Source: Nitrospira sp. (GTDB taxonomy: Bacteria > Nitrospirota > Thermodesulfovibrionia > Thermodesulfovibrionales > Dissulfurispiraceae). Taken from it: 64,000 nt of DNA. The notes under the pieces are model-generated. The model saw only the letters and a list, made by a program, of their open reading frames with translations. It had not been told where the DNA came from and did no database searches. The stretch covers positions 1 through 64,000 of the forward strand of contig NSJL01000010.1 of assembly GCA_002634385.1 (NCBI GenBank). The letters run 5' to 3'. Below are positions 52,031 through 60,929 of the stretch, piece after piece (within the stretch, counting starts at the first letter, position 1; the number at the start of each line of letters is the position of its first letter). The translations under genes and the position numbers were made by a program.

Positions 52031-55000
52031 ATGGCAAGGCTCGAGGAACTGACTCGTGGAGCCTCTGTTAAAGGCATTCTTCCGGATTCTTTCGTTACGG
52101 TCGTTGATGTCAAATGGCATGGCTCTGCTGTAGTAGAACTCACCTATAAAGATGCCTCCAGTCGTCTCGGGCAGGAACTGCTTTACCGTGACCGTGAACC
52201 CACAATCGAGATCGTTTCTGTCGGAATGCCCTGGAGCTTTGACGGCGACGGCGGACTTTTAAGGCTCGTATCCGAGGCATACAGAATCCGCCTTGCCTAT
52301 CTCTTCGATCCCCTGCTTGCTGTCCATACATCACTGGTAGAACCGCTCCCGCATCAGATCACCGCAGTCTACGGTGAAATGCTTACAAGGCAGCCCCTGC
52401 GCTTTCTGCTTGCCGATGATCCCGGCGCAGGCAAGACAATCATGGCAGGACTTCTCATCAAGGAACTTCTGATCCGTGGGGATATCCACAGATGTCTAAT
52501 AGTCTGTCCCGGCAATCTTGTTGAGCAATGGCAGGATGAACTTGACCGCCGTTTCGGCCTTCCCTTCGAGATCATGACGAATGACAAGATTGAGTCGGCA
52601 CGCTCCGGCAACTGGTTTCTTGAGAACCCTCTTGCGATCTGCCGCCTCGATAAGCTGAGCAGGGATGAAGACATTCAGGCCAAGCTTGAGCAGACAGACT
52701 GGGACCTTATCATCTGTGACGAGGCCCACAAGATGTCAGCAACCTACTTCAGCGGGGAAATCAAATACACGAAGCGATACAGGTTAGGACAGATCCTTTC
52801 ACGGATCACCCGCCACTTCCTCTTGATGACGGCAACGCCTCACAATGGTAAGGAAGAAGACTTTCAGCTTTTCATGGCCCTGATTGACGGAGATCGCTTT
52901 GAAGGCAAGTTCCGTGACTGTGTGCATGTCATGGATACATCAGACATCATGCGGCGACTTGTAAAGGAGCAGCTTCTCAAGTTCGACGGCACTCCGCTTT
53001 TTCCTGAGCGCCTTGCCTATACCGTGAATTACGACCTTTCGAATGAAGAGGCGCACCTATACAGGCAGGTCACTGATTATGTCCGGCAGGAGTTCAATAG
53101 GGCAGACGCGCTCGAAAGCGAAGGACGCAGAGGCACTGTTGGGTTTGCATTGACGATCCTTCAGCGACGCCTTGCCTCATCGCCTGAGGCTATCTATCAG
53201 TCATTGAGAAGACGCCGCGAACGGCTCGAGACACGTATCAGAGAAGAGCGGCTTTTGAAACGTGGAGCAGAGGCACGGATAACTGAACCCCCCGCGCTTT
53301 CGACGGATGATCTTGAGGATATAGAGGACGCTCCTGATGTCGAGATAGAGAACACAGAAGAAGAGGTCGTTGATCAGGCGACGGCTGCCCGGACTATTGC
53401 AGAACTCGAAGCTGAGATCGCCACCCTCAATAATCTGGAGGCCCTCTCTCTCAACGTTAAGAGGCTGGGCACAGATAAGAAATGGGAAGAACTCTCAAAG
53501 CTCCTACAGAATAATGCAGAGATGTTCGATTCACGCGGCCACCGCCGCAAGCTCATTATCTTTACTGAGCACCGCGACACTCTCAACTATCTTTCTGATC
53601 GAATCCGCGCCCTTCTCGGAAAACATGAAGCAGTAGTCACCATTCAAGGCAACATGGGACGTGAAGAGCGCAAGAAGGCCCAGGAGTCATTTACACAGGA
53701 CAAAGAGGTTCAGATACTCGTTGCCACAGATGCAGCCGGCGAAGGCATTAACCTGCAGCGAGCTCACCTTATGGTGAATTACGACCTTCCCTGGAACCCG
53801 AACCGGCTGGAACAGAGATTCGGCCGTATCCACAGGATAGGACAGACAGAGGTCTGTCACCTATGGAACCTTGTTGCCGCCGAAACCAGAGAGGGAGAGG
53901 TCTTCACTCGCCTCTTTGAAAAGATCGAGGAGGAGCGCAGGTCTTTAGGTGGGCAGGTATTCGACATCTTAGGCAAGGTCACCTTTGAGAACAGACCTCT
54001 CAGGGACCTCTTGATCGAGGCGATCCGCTACGGTGACAGGCCGGATGTCAGGGACCGGATCAATAAGGTCGTAGATAGCGCCATGGATCACGAACGGCTG
54101 CGTCAGCTTGTCGAAGAGCGAGCCCTTGCACGTGATTCGATGGATTCGGCCCGCGTCCGGCAGATTCGGGAGGACATGGAGCGGGCAGATGCGCGGCGCT
54201 TACAACCGCACTTCATAGAGGCCTTTTTCATCGAGGCTTTCAAACTCCTAGGCGGAAGCATACGTGAGCGGGAGACAAGACGATATGAGATCACGCATGT
54301 CCCTTCTGTTATCCGAAGCAGGGACCGGTCGATTGGGAGAAGAGAGCCAGTCCTGCTGGGATATGAGAGGATTACTTTTGAAAAGAACCTTATCGGCATA
54401 CCGGGGAAACCACTGGCCGCGTTTATCTGTCCGGGACATCCCTTGCTTGATGCGACAATTGACCTGATATTAGAACGGTATCGCGACCTTCTCAAGCGCG
54501 GCGCTGTTCTCGTTGATCCGGTTGACCAGGGAGAGGACATACGAGCGCTCTTTTATCTTGAGCATGGGATACAGGACGCCCGGACTGATCGCTTCGGCAA
54601 CCGACGCATAGTATCACGGCAGATGCACTTTATGGAGATCGACAAGAACGCTGATACCCACATGGCCGGTTATGCTCCATATCTCGATTACCGTCCGCTA
54701 ACAGTCGAAGAGCACAAGCAGGTTGAGTCCCTACTTGCCCAGGACTGGCTGACTACTGATCTTGAACCGAAGCTCCTTTCCTTTGCAGTCTCTCAGCTTG
54801 TGCCTCGTCATTTCGATGAAGTGAAGAGAAATAAGGAAGAGCTTGTACTGAAAACCGTTGCTGCTGTAAAAGATAGACTGACAAAAGAGATCAACTACTG
54901 GGACCACCGCGCCAACGAACTGAAGGCGCAGGAGCTTGCAGGCAGGGTTAATGCTCGTATCAATTCAGCTAAGGCCCGGCAGCGAGCAGACGAGCTTGAA

Positions 55001-55531
55001 GTCCGCCTTCAGAAACGGCTTGAGGAACTTGAACAGGAGCGCAAGCTTTCTCCATTACCCCCGGTTGTCATGGGCGGGGCACTTATTGTTCCTGCTGGAT
55101 TGATCTCTCGTCTCAAAGGCGTGCAAGAAGCAGAACCGGATACATTTGCACGGGAGACAGCACGGATCGAAAAGATAGCGATGAATGCGATCATGGAGCT
55201 TGAGCGTCAGCTCGGATACGAGCCCCGCGATGTGAGCGCACAGAAATTCGGTTATGACATTGAATCGAGGATACCGGATAAAGGCTGTCTCCGGTTCATA
55301 GAGGTAAAGGGCAGAGTCTCCGGGGCAAAGACGGTCACTGTCACCAAGAATGAAATATTGACTGCCTTGAATAAGCCTCATGATTTTATCCTGGCTATTG
55401 TGGAAGTGGATGGGGACAAGAGCGTCCCGCGCTATGTCCGGCGTCCTTTCAGGCGTGAACCCGACTTCGGCGTGACGAGTGTGAATTACGACCTTGGTGA
55501 ACTTCTGACAAAGTCAGAGGAACCGGGGTAA
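52031..55531 (+). CDS. SNF2/DEAD-type helicase with C-terminal DUF3883
   Basis: This 1166 aa superfamily 2 helicase has Walker A ADDPGAGKT near residue 130, DEAH box CDEAHKM near 230, TATPHNGKEEDF near 270, motif V TDAAGEGINLQ near 570 and motif VI GRIHRIGQ near 598. A C-terminal DUF3883 domain (RFIEVKGRVSGAKTVTVTKNEI, about 1095-1150) resembles nuclease-like folds. Large helicases of this type accompany DUF1156 methylases and DUF499 ATPases in phage-defence islands and resemble DrmD of DISARM. It leads the right-hand cluster. Confidence 0.87.
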   Translation: MARLEELTRGASVKGILPDSFVTVVDVKWHGSAVVELTYKDASSRLGQELLYRDREPTIEIVSVGMPWSFDGDGGLLRLVSEAYRIRLAYLFDPLLAVHTSLVEPLPHQITAVYGEMLTRQPLRFLLADDPGAGKTIMAGLLIKELLIRGDIHRCLIVCPGNLVEQWQDELDRRFGLPFEIMTNDKIESARSGNWFLENPLAICRLDKLSRDEDIQAKLEQTDWDLIICDEAHKMSATYFSGEIKYTKRYRLGQILSRITRHFLLMTATPHNGKEEDFQLFMALIDGDRFEGKFRDCVHVMDTSDIMRRLVKEQLLKFDGTPLFPERLAYTVNYDLSNEEAHLYRQVTDYVRQEFNRADALESEGRRGTVGFALTILQRRLASSPEAIYQSLRRRRERLETRIREERLLKRGAEARITEPPALSTDDLEDIEDAPDVEIENTEEEVVDQATAARTIAELEAEIATLNNLEALSLNVKRLGTDKKWEELSKLLQNNAEMFDSRGHRRKLIIFTEHRDTLNYLSDRIRALLGKHEAVVTIQGNMGREERKKAQESFTQDKEVQILVATDAAGEGINLQRAHLMVNYDLPWNPNRLEQRFGRIHRIGQTEVCHLWNLVAAETREGEVFTRLFEKIEEERRSLGGQVFDILGKVTFENRPLRDLLIEAIRYGDRPDVRDRINKVVDSAMDHERLRQLVEERALARDSMDSARVRQIREDMERADARRLQPHFIEAFFIEAFKLLGGSIRERETRRYEITHVPSVIRSRDRSIGRREPVLLGYERITFEKNLIGIPGKPLAAFICPGHPLLDATIDLILERYRDLLKRGAVLVDPVDQGEDIRALFYLEHGIQDARTDRFGNRRIVSRQMHFMEIDKNADTHMAGYAPYLDYRPLTVEEHKQVESLLAQDWLTTDLEPKLLSFAVSQLVPRHFDEVKRNKEELVLKTVAAVKDRLTKEINYWDHRANELKAQELAGRVNARINSAKARQRADELEVRLQKRLEELEQERKLSPLPPVVMGGALIVPAGLISRLKGVQEAEPDTFARETARIEKIAMNAIMELERQLGYEPRDVSAQKFGYDIESRIPDKGCLRFIEVKGRVSGAKTVTVTKNEILTALNKPHDFILAIVEVDGDKSVPRYVRRPFRREPDFGVTSVNYDLGELLTKSEEPG

Positions 55532-55540
55532 AACTGCACA

Positions 55541-56305
55541 ATGTTTCAAGCGACTGACTTTCAGAAGAAAGTAACTGAACTTATCCTTGATACCCCTGCC
55601 CCAGGCAAACATTGTGCTCGTAGTGCGATAGCTCACATTGAACGCGCCTGGAAAATAAAGGACGTTGATACAGAGATGGCAGCTTTTCGCGCAATCACAG
55701 GTGAAGAGGAAGCAGCGACCGCCATAATGCATTCTCTCAGGCGACGGGAATACAAGGGAGCCGAGAAGCTAAAGTATCGTGACCATACTTTCAAGACAGC
55801 GGTCTTTCCATTCTTTCAGGCGATCTCAAGTGTTTTTGCTCGCTATGTGGACGCGTTCAAGCCGACTCTCGTAATAGACGAAAATCTTAAGAAACCCACA
55901 CTCCAAACTCGTATTAATGTTCCAGGACCGACAGGTGATATCCTGCATGCTTATCCTGATCCGCCATTGCATTTCGATGTGACAATGAACGGGAAGATCC
56001 ATGATTTTTCCGACGAATTAAATGAGTTGGCGACAGTGAAGAACGCGAAGAAAATAACCGATTACATTAAACGACAGGCAAATATGAGGAATGTGATACT
56101 ATATGCTTCGAACAAGGGAATACCTAAGATGGAATATCCCCCGATTGAGAAGTTCATAGAAAGGAAGAGAGATATTGTTTTCGGACACCTCGTTGTATAT
56201 CTCCTGATCGATCCTCATAAAGAGCATCAATTGTTTGTCAAGCAAGCGTTGACTGCATTTCTAAAGATGCTCAATGCGATCCCTGAAGACATCACGTTTG
56301 AATAG
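55541..56305 (+). CDS. Uncharacterised protein downstream of helicase
   Basis: This 254 aa protein belongs to no family I recognise. It starts 9 bp after the helicase stop, so it is almost certainly cotranscribed. The N-terminal 70 residues (CARSAIAHIERAWKIKDVDTEMAAFRAITGEEEAATAIM) look helical and resemble HEPN-like or AbiV-like helical bundles in style, but no RxxxxH motif is certain. The C-terminal half is mixed alpha/beta. No signal peptide or TM segment is seen. Position suggests a helicase partner. Confidence 0.7.
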   Translation: MFQATDFQKKVTELILDTPAPGKHCARSAIAHIERAWKIKDVDTEMAAFRAITGEEEAATAIMHSLRRREYKGAEKLKYRDHTFKTAVFPFFQAISSVFARYVDAFKPTLVIDENLKKPTLQTRINVPGPTGDILHAYPDPPLHFDVTMNGKIHDFSDELNELATVKNAKKITDYIKRQANMRNVILYASNKGIPKMEYPPIEKFIERKRDIVFGHLVVYLLIDPHKEHQLFVKQALTAFLKMLNAIPEDITFE

Positions 56306-56631
56306 TTTGCCGAGGTTAAGGCCTCTGTTGTAAAATATCTTTGTTGCACTTCGGTCCGTGCCCGTCGGTCTCTGGGTTACCAGGTAGGCCCGACATTGCG
56401 ACGGTTGAATGTTCACGCTTGTTGCTGTTAATTGTAACCGGGATCGTGATTGTCGCTGTGATGATCATCATGCACTTCAGTGTTATGACAGAATTGCACG
56501 AATCATTGATCAAAGCACTTGAGTTAATCCAAACAGCTGCGGAGGTGGACATGAAACAAGACTGTTTCGGTTCTAACAATAGCCCAGAGGCCGCGACAAT
56601 TCTCCCCTTCAAATAGAATGGGTTTCAATAT
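56306..56631. other. Gap with possible small membrane ORF
   Basis: A 326-bp space between convergent genes. A plus-strand frame (56341-56616, TTG start, no ribosome binding site) would encode about 91 aa with one strong hydrophobic helix (LLLLIVTGIVIVAVMIIMHF). Without a start signal or known family it remains doubtful. Confidence 0.3.
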
Positions 56632-57456
56632 CTATCTCTTTTTCCTCTTTGGTTTTGCCAAGATCGCATTCCCGGTAGTCTTGCTGGCGAGTACAATATT
56701 GTAATCGTCAACGATCTCAGGCCAGTGAGCATGTTCAACGCGGTCCAGGAGTATCGGAATCTCGACCTCTTCATCAACTGATAGATTCCGGTATCGGGTC
56801 AGTTCCTCCAACCCTTCATAGGCCGGCTTATTGATGACGAGGTAAGCGATAGGGAAATACTTCAGCACCTGACAAAATCCGATTCCCGTGCTGAAGTTGC
56901 CACGGACAGTGGGCATGGCGAAGTCTCTCATAGTAATTGACTGCTCATAGGGATAGAGCCAATAGAAAATGAAAATATCATCGGGTATCGGCTTGTCTTC
57001 ATCGAGAACGAACTCTCTGACATTCCTGTCAAACGGACAGTCATCAATTTCAATCTTTGCGGCTGCCAGATGGCCGAGAATTGCCCTGATCATAGCTGCC
57101 GGTTTTGCTCGGTGATGAACAACCCTGGGGAAGGACAGCCCTGATTTCAGATATCTCCCCACGGTCAATGAAAACTCATTCAGCGCAGGATCGTATCTAT
57201 GGCCGATTGTTTCATTGCAGCTTTTACAGACGGTCCGGTATTTGACGCCGTTTTGCGATTCTGAAAACTTGATTTCATCGTGCCCTACAACAAACAACTC
57301 GGAGACCTTTTCCATCTCGACCGCTGTTAGGTCAATACCGCCTTTTGGAGGCACGTGGTCCCAGGTCAACTCTGTGTGCGTTTTACAGATGTTGCAGGGA
57401 CCTGCTTTCTCTCTCTTTGTGGTGACGTAATGCCGGACAAATCTCTTCTTTTTCAT
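56632..57456 (-). CDS. HNH-like zinc-ribbon protein
   Basis: This 274 aa protein has an HNH-endonuclease-like N-terminus: CNICKTHTELTWDHVPPKG near residues 21-39 and CKSCNETIGHRYDP near 78-91 supply two Cys pairs and the DH catalytic pair. The remaining 180 residues are of unknown fold. It could be a DNA nuclease of the defence cluster. It is the only gene of the right-hand region on the minus strand and is divergent from the AlbA_2 gene. Confidence 0.65.
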   Translation of the reverse strand: MKKKRFVRHYVTTKREKAGPCNICKTHTELTWDHVPPKGGIDLTAVEMEKVSELFVVGHDEIKFSESQNGVKYRTVCKSCNETIGHRYDPALNEFSLTVGRYLKSGLSFPRVVHHRAKPAAMIRAILGHLAAAKIEIDDCPFDRNVREFVLDEDKPIPDDIFIFYWLYPYEQSITMRDFAMPTVRGNFSTGIGFCQVLKYFPIAYLVINKPAYEGLEELTRYRNLSVDEEVEIPILLDRVEHAHWPEIVDDYNIVLASKTTGNAILAKPKRKKR

Positions 57457-57572
57457 AATGTCTCTGCAAGCGGTTCAGGCTTGGCATAGCAAAGATTTTT
57501 CTTAATTTCCAGATTCTTATTCCACTCGCTTTTATGTTAAATTATACCTTAGTTGGTGTTGGAGGAGACACG

Positions 57573-59300
57573 ATGGCAGCGTTAAAATGCCCGATGAGCC
57601 GGTTGCAGGGGGGGCGGATGAATCAGCAGTTCCATGAACTTGAACAGTGGTTGCGTGCAAAGGAAACTGAGCACATCGAGTTCAAAGAAGCGAAGCAACG
57701 CTATGATTTCGAGGAACTTGTGAAATATTGCGTCGCCCTGGCTAATGAAGGCGGTGGCAAAATGATTCTCGGTGTTACGGATACCCTGCCTCGTCATATT
57801 GTAGGCACCTCAGCTTTTACAAACCTCGAACGAACAAAAGCCGGGATTATAGAACGCATACATCTCCGTGTCGATGCCGAAGAGATACACCACACCCAGG
57901 GCCGCGTCCTCGTATTCCATGTTCCTTCCCGTCCTATCGGCATGCCGATTCATTACGAAGGCCGCTATTTCATGCGGGCAGGTGACAGCCTGGCTCCTAT
58001 GCTGCCGGACATGATGAAACGTATCTTTGACGAGGCAGGCCCGGACTTTACCGCTGAGATCTGCCGGGGAGCCTCACTTAACGATTTGGATCAAAAAGCC
58101 GTTGGAGATTTTCGGAGCCGTTGGGCGCGGAAATCCAAGAACGATAAACTGCTGACCATACCCGCTGAACAACTCCTCACTGATGCCGAATTGCTTACAC
58201 GTGACGGTCTTACGTATGCGGCCTTGATTCTCTTCGGCACAAGAGAGGCAATGGGCCGCTTCCTTTCTCAATCAGAGGTTATATTCGAATATCGCTCTGC
58301 TGATGTGACGGGACCTGCTCAGCAGCGAGAAGAGTTCAGACAAGGATTCTTCGCCTACTATGAAGACCTTTGGAAACTGATAAATCTGCGTAATGACAAA
58401 CAGCACTTTCAAGACGGACTGTTTGTTTGGGACATCCTGACATTCAACGAGGGCGCTGTCCGCGAAGCAATTTTGAACGCTGTCAGTCATCGTGACTATC
58501 GCTTATCCGGGTCTGTGTTTGTCCGCCAGTATCCTCGCAGGCTGGAGATCGTAAGTCCAGGAGGGTTCCCGCCGGGCATTACTCCCGATAATGTTCTTTG
58601 GGAACAGGCGCCTCGCAACCGGCGCATAGCCGAGACATTTTCCCGTTGCGGTCTTGTAGAACGCTCCGGTCAAGGCATGAACCGTATTTTTGAAGCATGT
58701 ATAAGGGAAAGCAAGCCGAAGCCTGATTTTACCCGTTCTGACCCCTTTCATGTTTGGCTTACTCTCCATGGTGAAGTCAGAAATCCTGAGTTCCTCCGTT
58801 TCCTTGAAAAGATCGGCAAGGAGCGACTCGAATCTTTCACTACTCAGGATTTGCTTGTTATAGATCATGTCTTTCGGAATGAGCCGGTATCTCCGGAAGA
58901 CAAGGGCAATCTGTTCAGACTTGTTGAGCACGGCATTATTGAACAGATCAGTCGTGGACGAGGGGCTCGCTACATCCTGGCCCGGCAGTTCTACGATTTT
59001 ATCGGCAAGAAAGGCGCGTATACACGGCGGCGCGGCCTTGACCGGGAAACCAATAAGACCCTGCTTATAAAACACATTAAAGAAAACGACTCAGCTGGCT
59101 CTAGGATGGAGGAGTTCCGTCAGGTTTTGCCAAGCCACTCTCGCAGTCAGATACAGGTCCTACTGAGAGAGTTGGTGAAAGAAGGCAAAATACATAGCCA
59201 CGGAGTCACCCAGGCAGCTCGCTGGTACTCAGGCCCAAAAGTAGCTCATTGCAATCATCAGCAATCAGATAAAACTAAAGGAGAGAAGGCGGAACCATAA
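57573..59300 (+). CDS. AlbA_2 (Schlafen-like) domain ATP-binding protein
   Basis: This 575 aa protein has an N-terminal AlbA_2 domain (ETEHIEFKEAKQRYDFEELVKYCVALANEGGGKMILGV, about residues 28-65), a middle HATPase-like region typical of COG2865 (EAILNAVSHRDYRLSGSVFV, RNRRIAETFSRCGLVERSGQGMNRI, about 310-385) and a C-terminal winged helix. The start at 57573 has GGAGGAGACACG before it; an ATG at 57618 would remove 15 residues. The family is frequent in defence and stress loci, as regulator or effector. Confidence 0.82.
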   Translation: MAALKCPMSRLQGGRMNQQFHELEQWLRAKETEHIEFKEAKQRYDFEELVKYCVALANEGGGKMILGVTDTLPRHIVGTSAFTNLERTKAGIIERIHLRVDAEEIHHTQGRVLVFHVPSRPIGMPIHYEGRYFMRAGDSLAPMLPDMMKRIFDEAGPDFTAEICRGASLNDLDQKAVGDFRSRWARKSKNDKLLTIPAEQLLTDAELLTRDGLTYAALILFGTREAMGRFLSQSEVIFEYRSADVTGPAQQREEFRQGFFAYYEDLWKLINLRNDKQHFQDGLFVWDILTFNEGAVREAILNAVSHRDYRLSGSVFVRQYPRRLEIVSPGGFPPGITPDNVLWEQAPRNRRIAETFSRCGLVERSGQGMNRIFEACIRESKPKPDFTRSDPFHVWLTLHGEVRNPEFLRFLEKIGKERLESFTTQDLLVIDHVFRNEPVSPEDKGNLFRLVEHGIIEQISRGRGARYILARQFYDFIGKKGAYTRRRGLDRETNKTLLIKHIKENDSAGSRMEEFRQVLPSHSRSQIQVLLRELVKEGKIHSHGVTQAARWYSGPKVAHCNHQQSDKTKGEKAEP

Positions 59301-59330
59301 GCCCTTGATATTTAGATATTATTAATATTG

Positions 59331-59372
59331 GAATTGCAACCAAATAAAAATTATGGTTGTAATCTTATTGCA
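59331..59372. promoter_or_regulatory. Inverted-repeat operator candidate before the membrane/MBL operon
   Basis: ATTGCAACCA (59331-59340) is inverted as TGGTTGTAAT (59352-59361), 9 of 10 pairs, and a third ATTGCAAT follows at 59365-59372. It lies in the 146-bp AT-rich gap upstream of the membrane-protein gene and may control the operon 59447 onward. Confidence 0.35.
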
Positions 59373-59446
59373 ATCGGGTGGGCAAGAGAAAAATATCATG
59401 ATTGTGAAAAATAAATCATGCACCTTGGAAAGACTGCAGCTGTGTT

Positions 59447-60046
59447 ATGAATGAATTCCTGAAATTGGAATACGAACAGTGCATGGCGCTCGTGAAGTAC
59501 TACGATGAACGTTACCACACGCTTGTGAAATTCGCTGCCGGCTTGTCGAGGGGTGTTCCAACGCTGCTTCTGGGATTCTTTGGCCTTGATGACAAGGTTA
59601 CGGCGGTGTTTTGGAATGTCGCTGCGTTCGTGTTCCTCGTAACAATGATCGGCTTGGTCTCCATCTTGGCGGCCATTACGCAGACCAGACTGTATTTCGT
59701 CTATCCAGCACGGCAGCTCAATGCAATTAGAGGCGAGTTCTTGAGGACGGAAGCCAAGGAATTCGCAAACATCAATCAGATGTACTTGGATACATCCTTT
59801 AATGCATTCAGGTGGAACAGCAGCCATACCATTCAGCAGGCCATGGTTGCGCTGCAGATCGGCCTTTTCGCAGGGCTGAGCAGCTTTGCGTGGAATATTG
59901 CAGAACCGGATCGTACAAGAAATATTTGCGTCGGGTCCATTGTGGACATAGTGGTTGCTATTACAATGTTTCTTCTGAGCGCTGGATACCTTTGGCGTAA
60001 GAGTCAATATCATCCTGACGGATCAGCGCTTCAGAGGAAGGAATAG
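59447..60046 (+). CDS. Multi-pass membrane protein of unknown function
   Basis: This 199 aa protein has three or four hydrophobic segments: about 40-50 (VPTLLLGFFGL), 55-78 (FWNVAAFVFLVTMIGLVSILAAI), 130-150 (MVALQIGLFAGLSSFAW) and 165-185 (IVDIVVAITMFLLSAGYLW). Between the second and third lies a soluble helical stretch. The layout resembles membrane effectors of antiviral systems, but I recognise no family. The MBL-fold gene begins 4 bp later, so the two are cotranslated. Confidence 0.7.
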   Translation: MNEFLKLEYEQCMALVKYYDERYHTLVKFAAGLSRGVPTLLLGFFGLDDKVTAVFWNVAAFVFLVTMIGLVSILAAITQTRLYFVYPARQLNAIRGEFLRTEAKEFANINQMYLDTSFNAFRWNSSHTIQQAMVALQIGLFAGLSSFAWNIAEPDRTRNICVGSIVDIVVAITMFLLSAGYLWRKSQYHPDGSALQRKE

Positions 60047-60050
60047 TGTC

Positions 60051-60905
60051 GTGGCGCCACTGATGATCGTAATTCATGACGTAGGACACGGCCAGGCTAT
60101 CCATGCATTCACACCGGATGGAAAAGTCGTGGTGATTGATCTGGGCATGTCCGCCAGCTTTTCGCCGTTAGAGTGGTTAGGCCGCTACACGAAAACAATA
60201 GATTCACTGGTTATCACACACCCGCATGGCGATCATATCGACGAGATACTTCTTATCACTGACCTCGGCTTTAATGTGCGCCAGCTCTGGAGACCAAGGT
60301 GGTTGCTTAAACAAGACGTTTACGCAGCCAACCAAGCTACGTACTACGACAAATTGAATGCTTATTTCGACATGTCGGATCGATATAATTCTCCGGTAAA
60401 GGATGGTGAGCTCGTGGGTGACCCTAAAGTCACCGGTGGAGTGACCATCAAACAATTCGCATCAAGAAATTGCGGCACCTCGAACATCAACAACCATAGC
60501 GGCGTGGTTGTTTTTGAATATCTCGGTGTCCGCGTTGTAGTGCCTGGAGATAATGAAGCAGCTTCATGGAAGGAACTATTGAAAAAAACAGACTTCGTGA
60601 ACATGATTTCGGATACCTATGTATTCATGGCCAGTCATCATGGTCGGCAATCCGGATATTGCCTGGAGCTGTTTTCAGCGCTTAATGATGGAGCTCCTCG
60701 GCTTTGTGTAATTAGCGATGCAGGTGTTCAGGATACAGATGCCACGCAGCGGTACAGTTGCCATGCTGAGGGTTGGGCAGTAGATAGTCGATCAACACTC
60801 AAAAGAGAGAATAGGAACTGTGTGACTACCAGAACTGACGGTGCAATTGAAATCGAGGTAGGTTCCAATCTTTCAGGAACCTATCTATCGGTAACTACTG
60901 ACTGA
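60051..60905 (+). CDS. MBL-fold metallo-hydrolase, ComEC/Rec2-like
   Basis: This 284 aa metallo-beta-lactamase-fold protein resembles the hydrolase part of ComEC. The metal motif THPHGDHID is near residues 56-64, with DVGHGQAIHAF at the start, VVVPGDN near 165 and ASHHGRQSG near 200. Translation starts at GTG, 4 bp after the membrane gene; the DUF1156 methylase follows after 24 bp. Standalone proteins of this type occur in defence loci; a phosphodiesterase or nuclease activity is possible. No signal peptide is seen. Confidence 0.8.
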   Translation: MAPLMIVIHDVGHGQAIHAFTPDGKVVVIDLGMSASFSPLEWLGRYTKTIDSLVITHPHGDHIDEILLITDLGFNVRQLWRPRWLLKQDVYAANQATYYDKLNAYFDMSDRYNSPVKDGELVGDPKVTGGVTIKQFASRNCGTSNINNHSGVVVFEYLGVRVVVPGDNEAASWKELLKKTDFVNMISDTYVFMASHHGRQSGYCLELFSALNDGAPRLCVISDAGVQDTDATQRYSCHAEGWAVDSRSTLKRENRNCVTTRTDGAIEIEVGSNLSGTYLSVTTD

Positions 60906-60929
60906 AGAAGGTTAACAGGAAATAATGGT

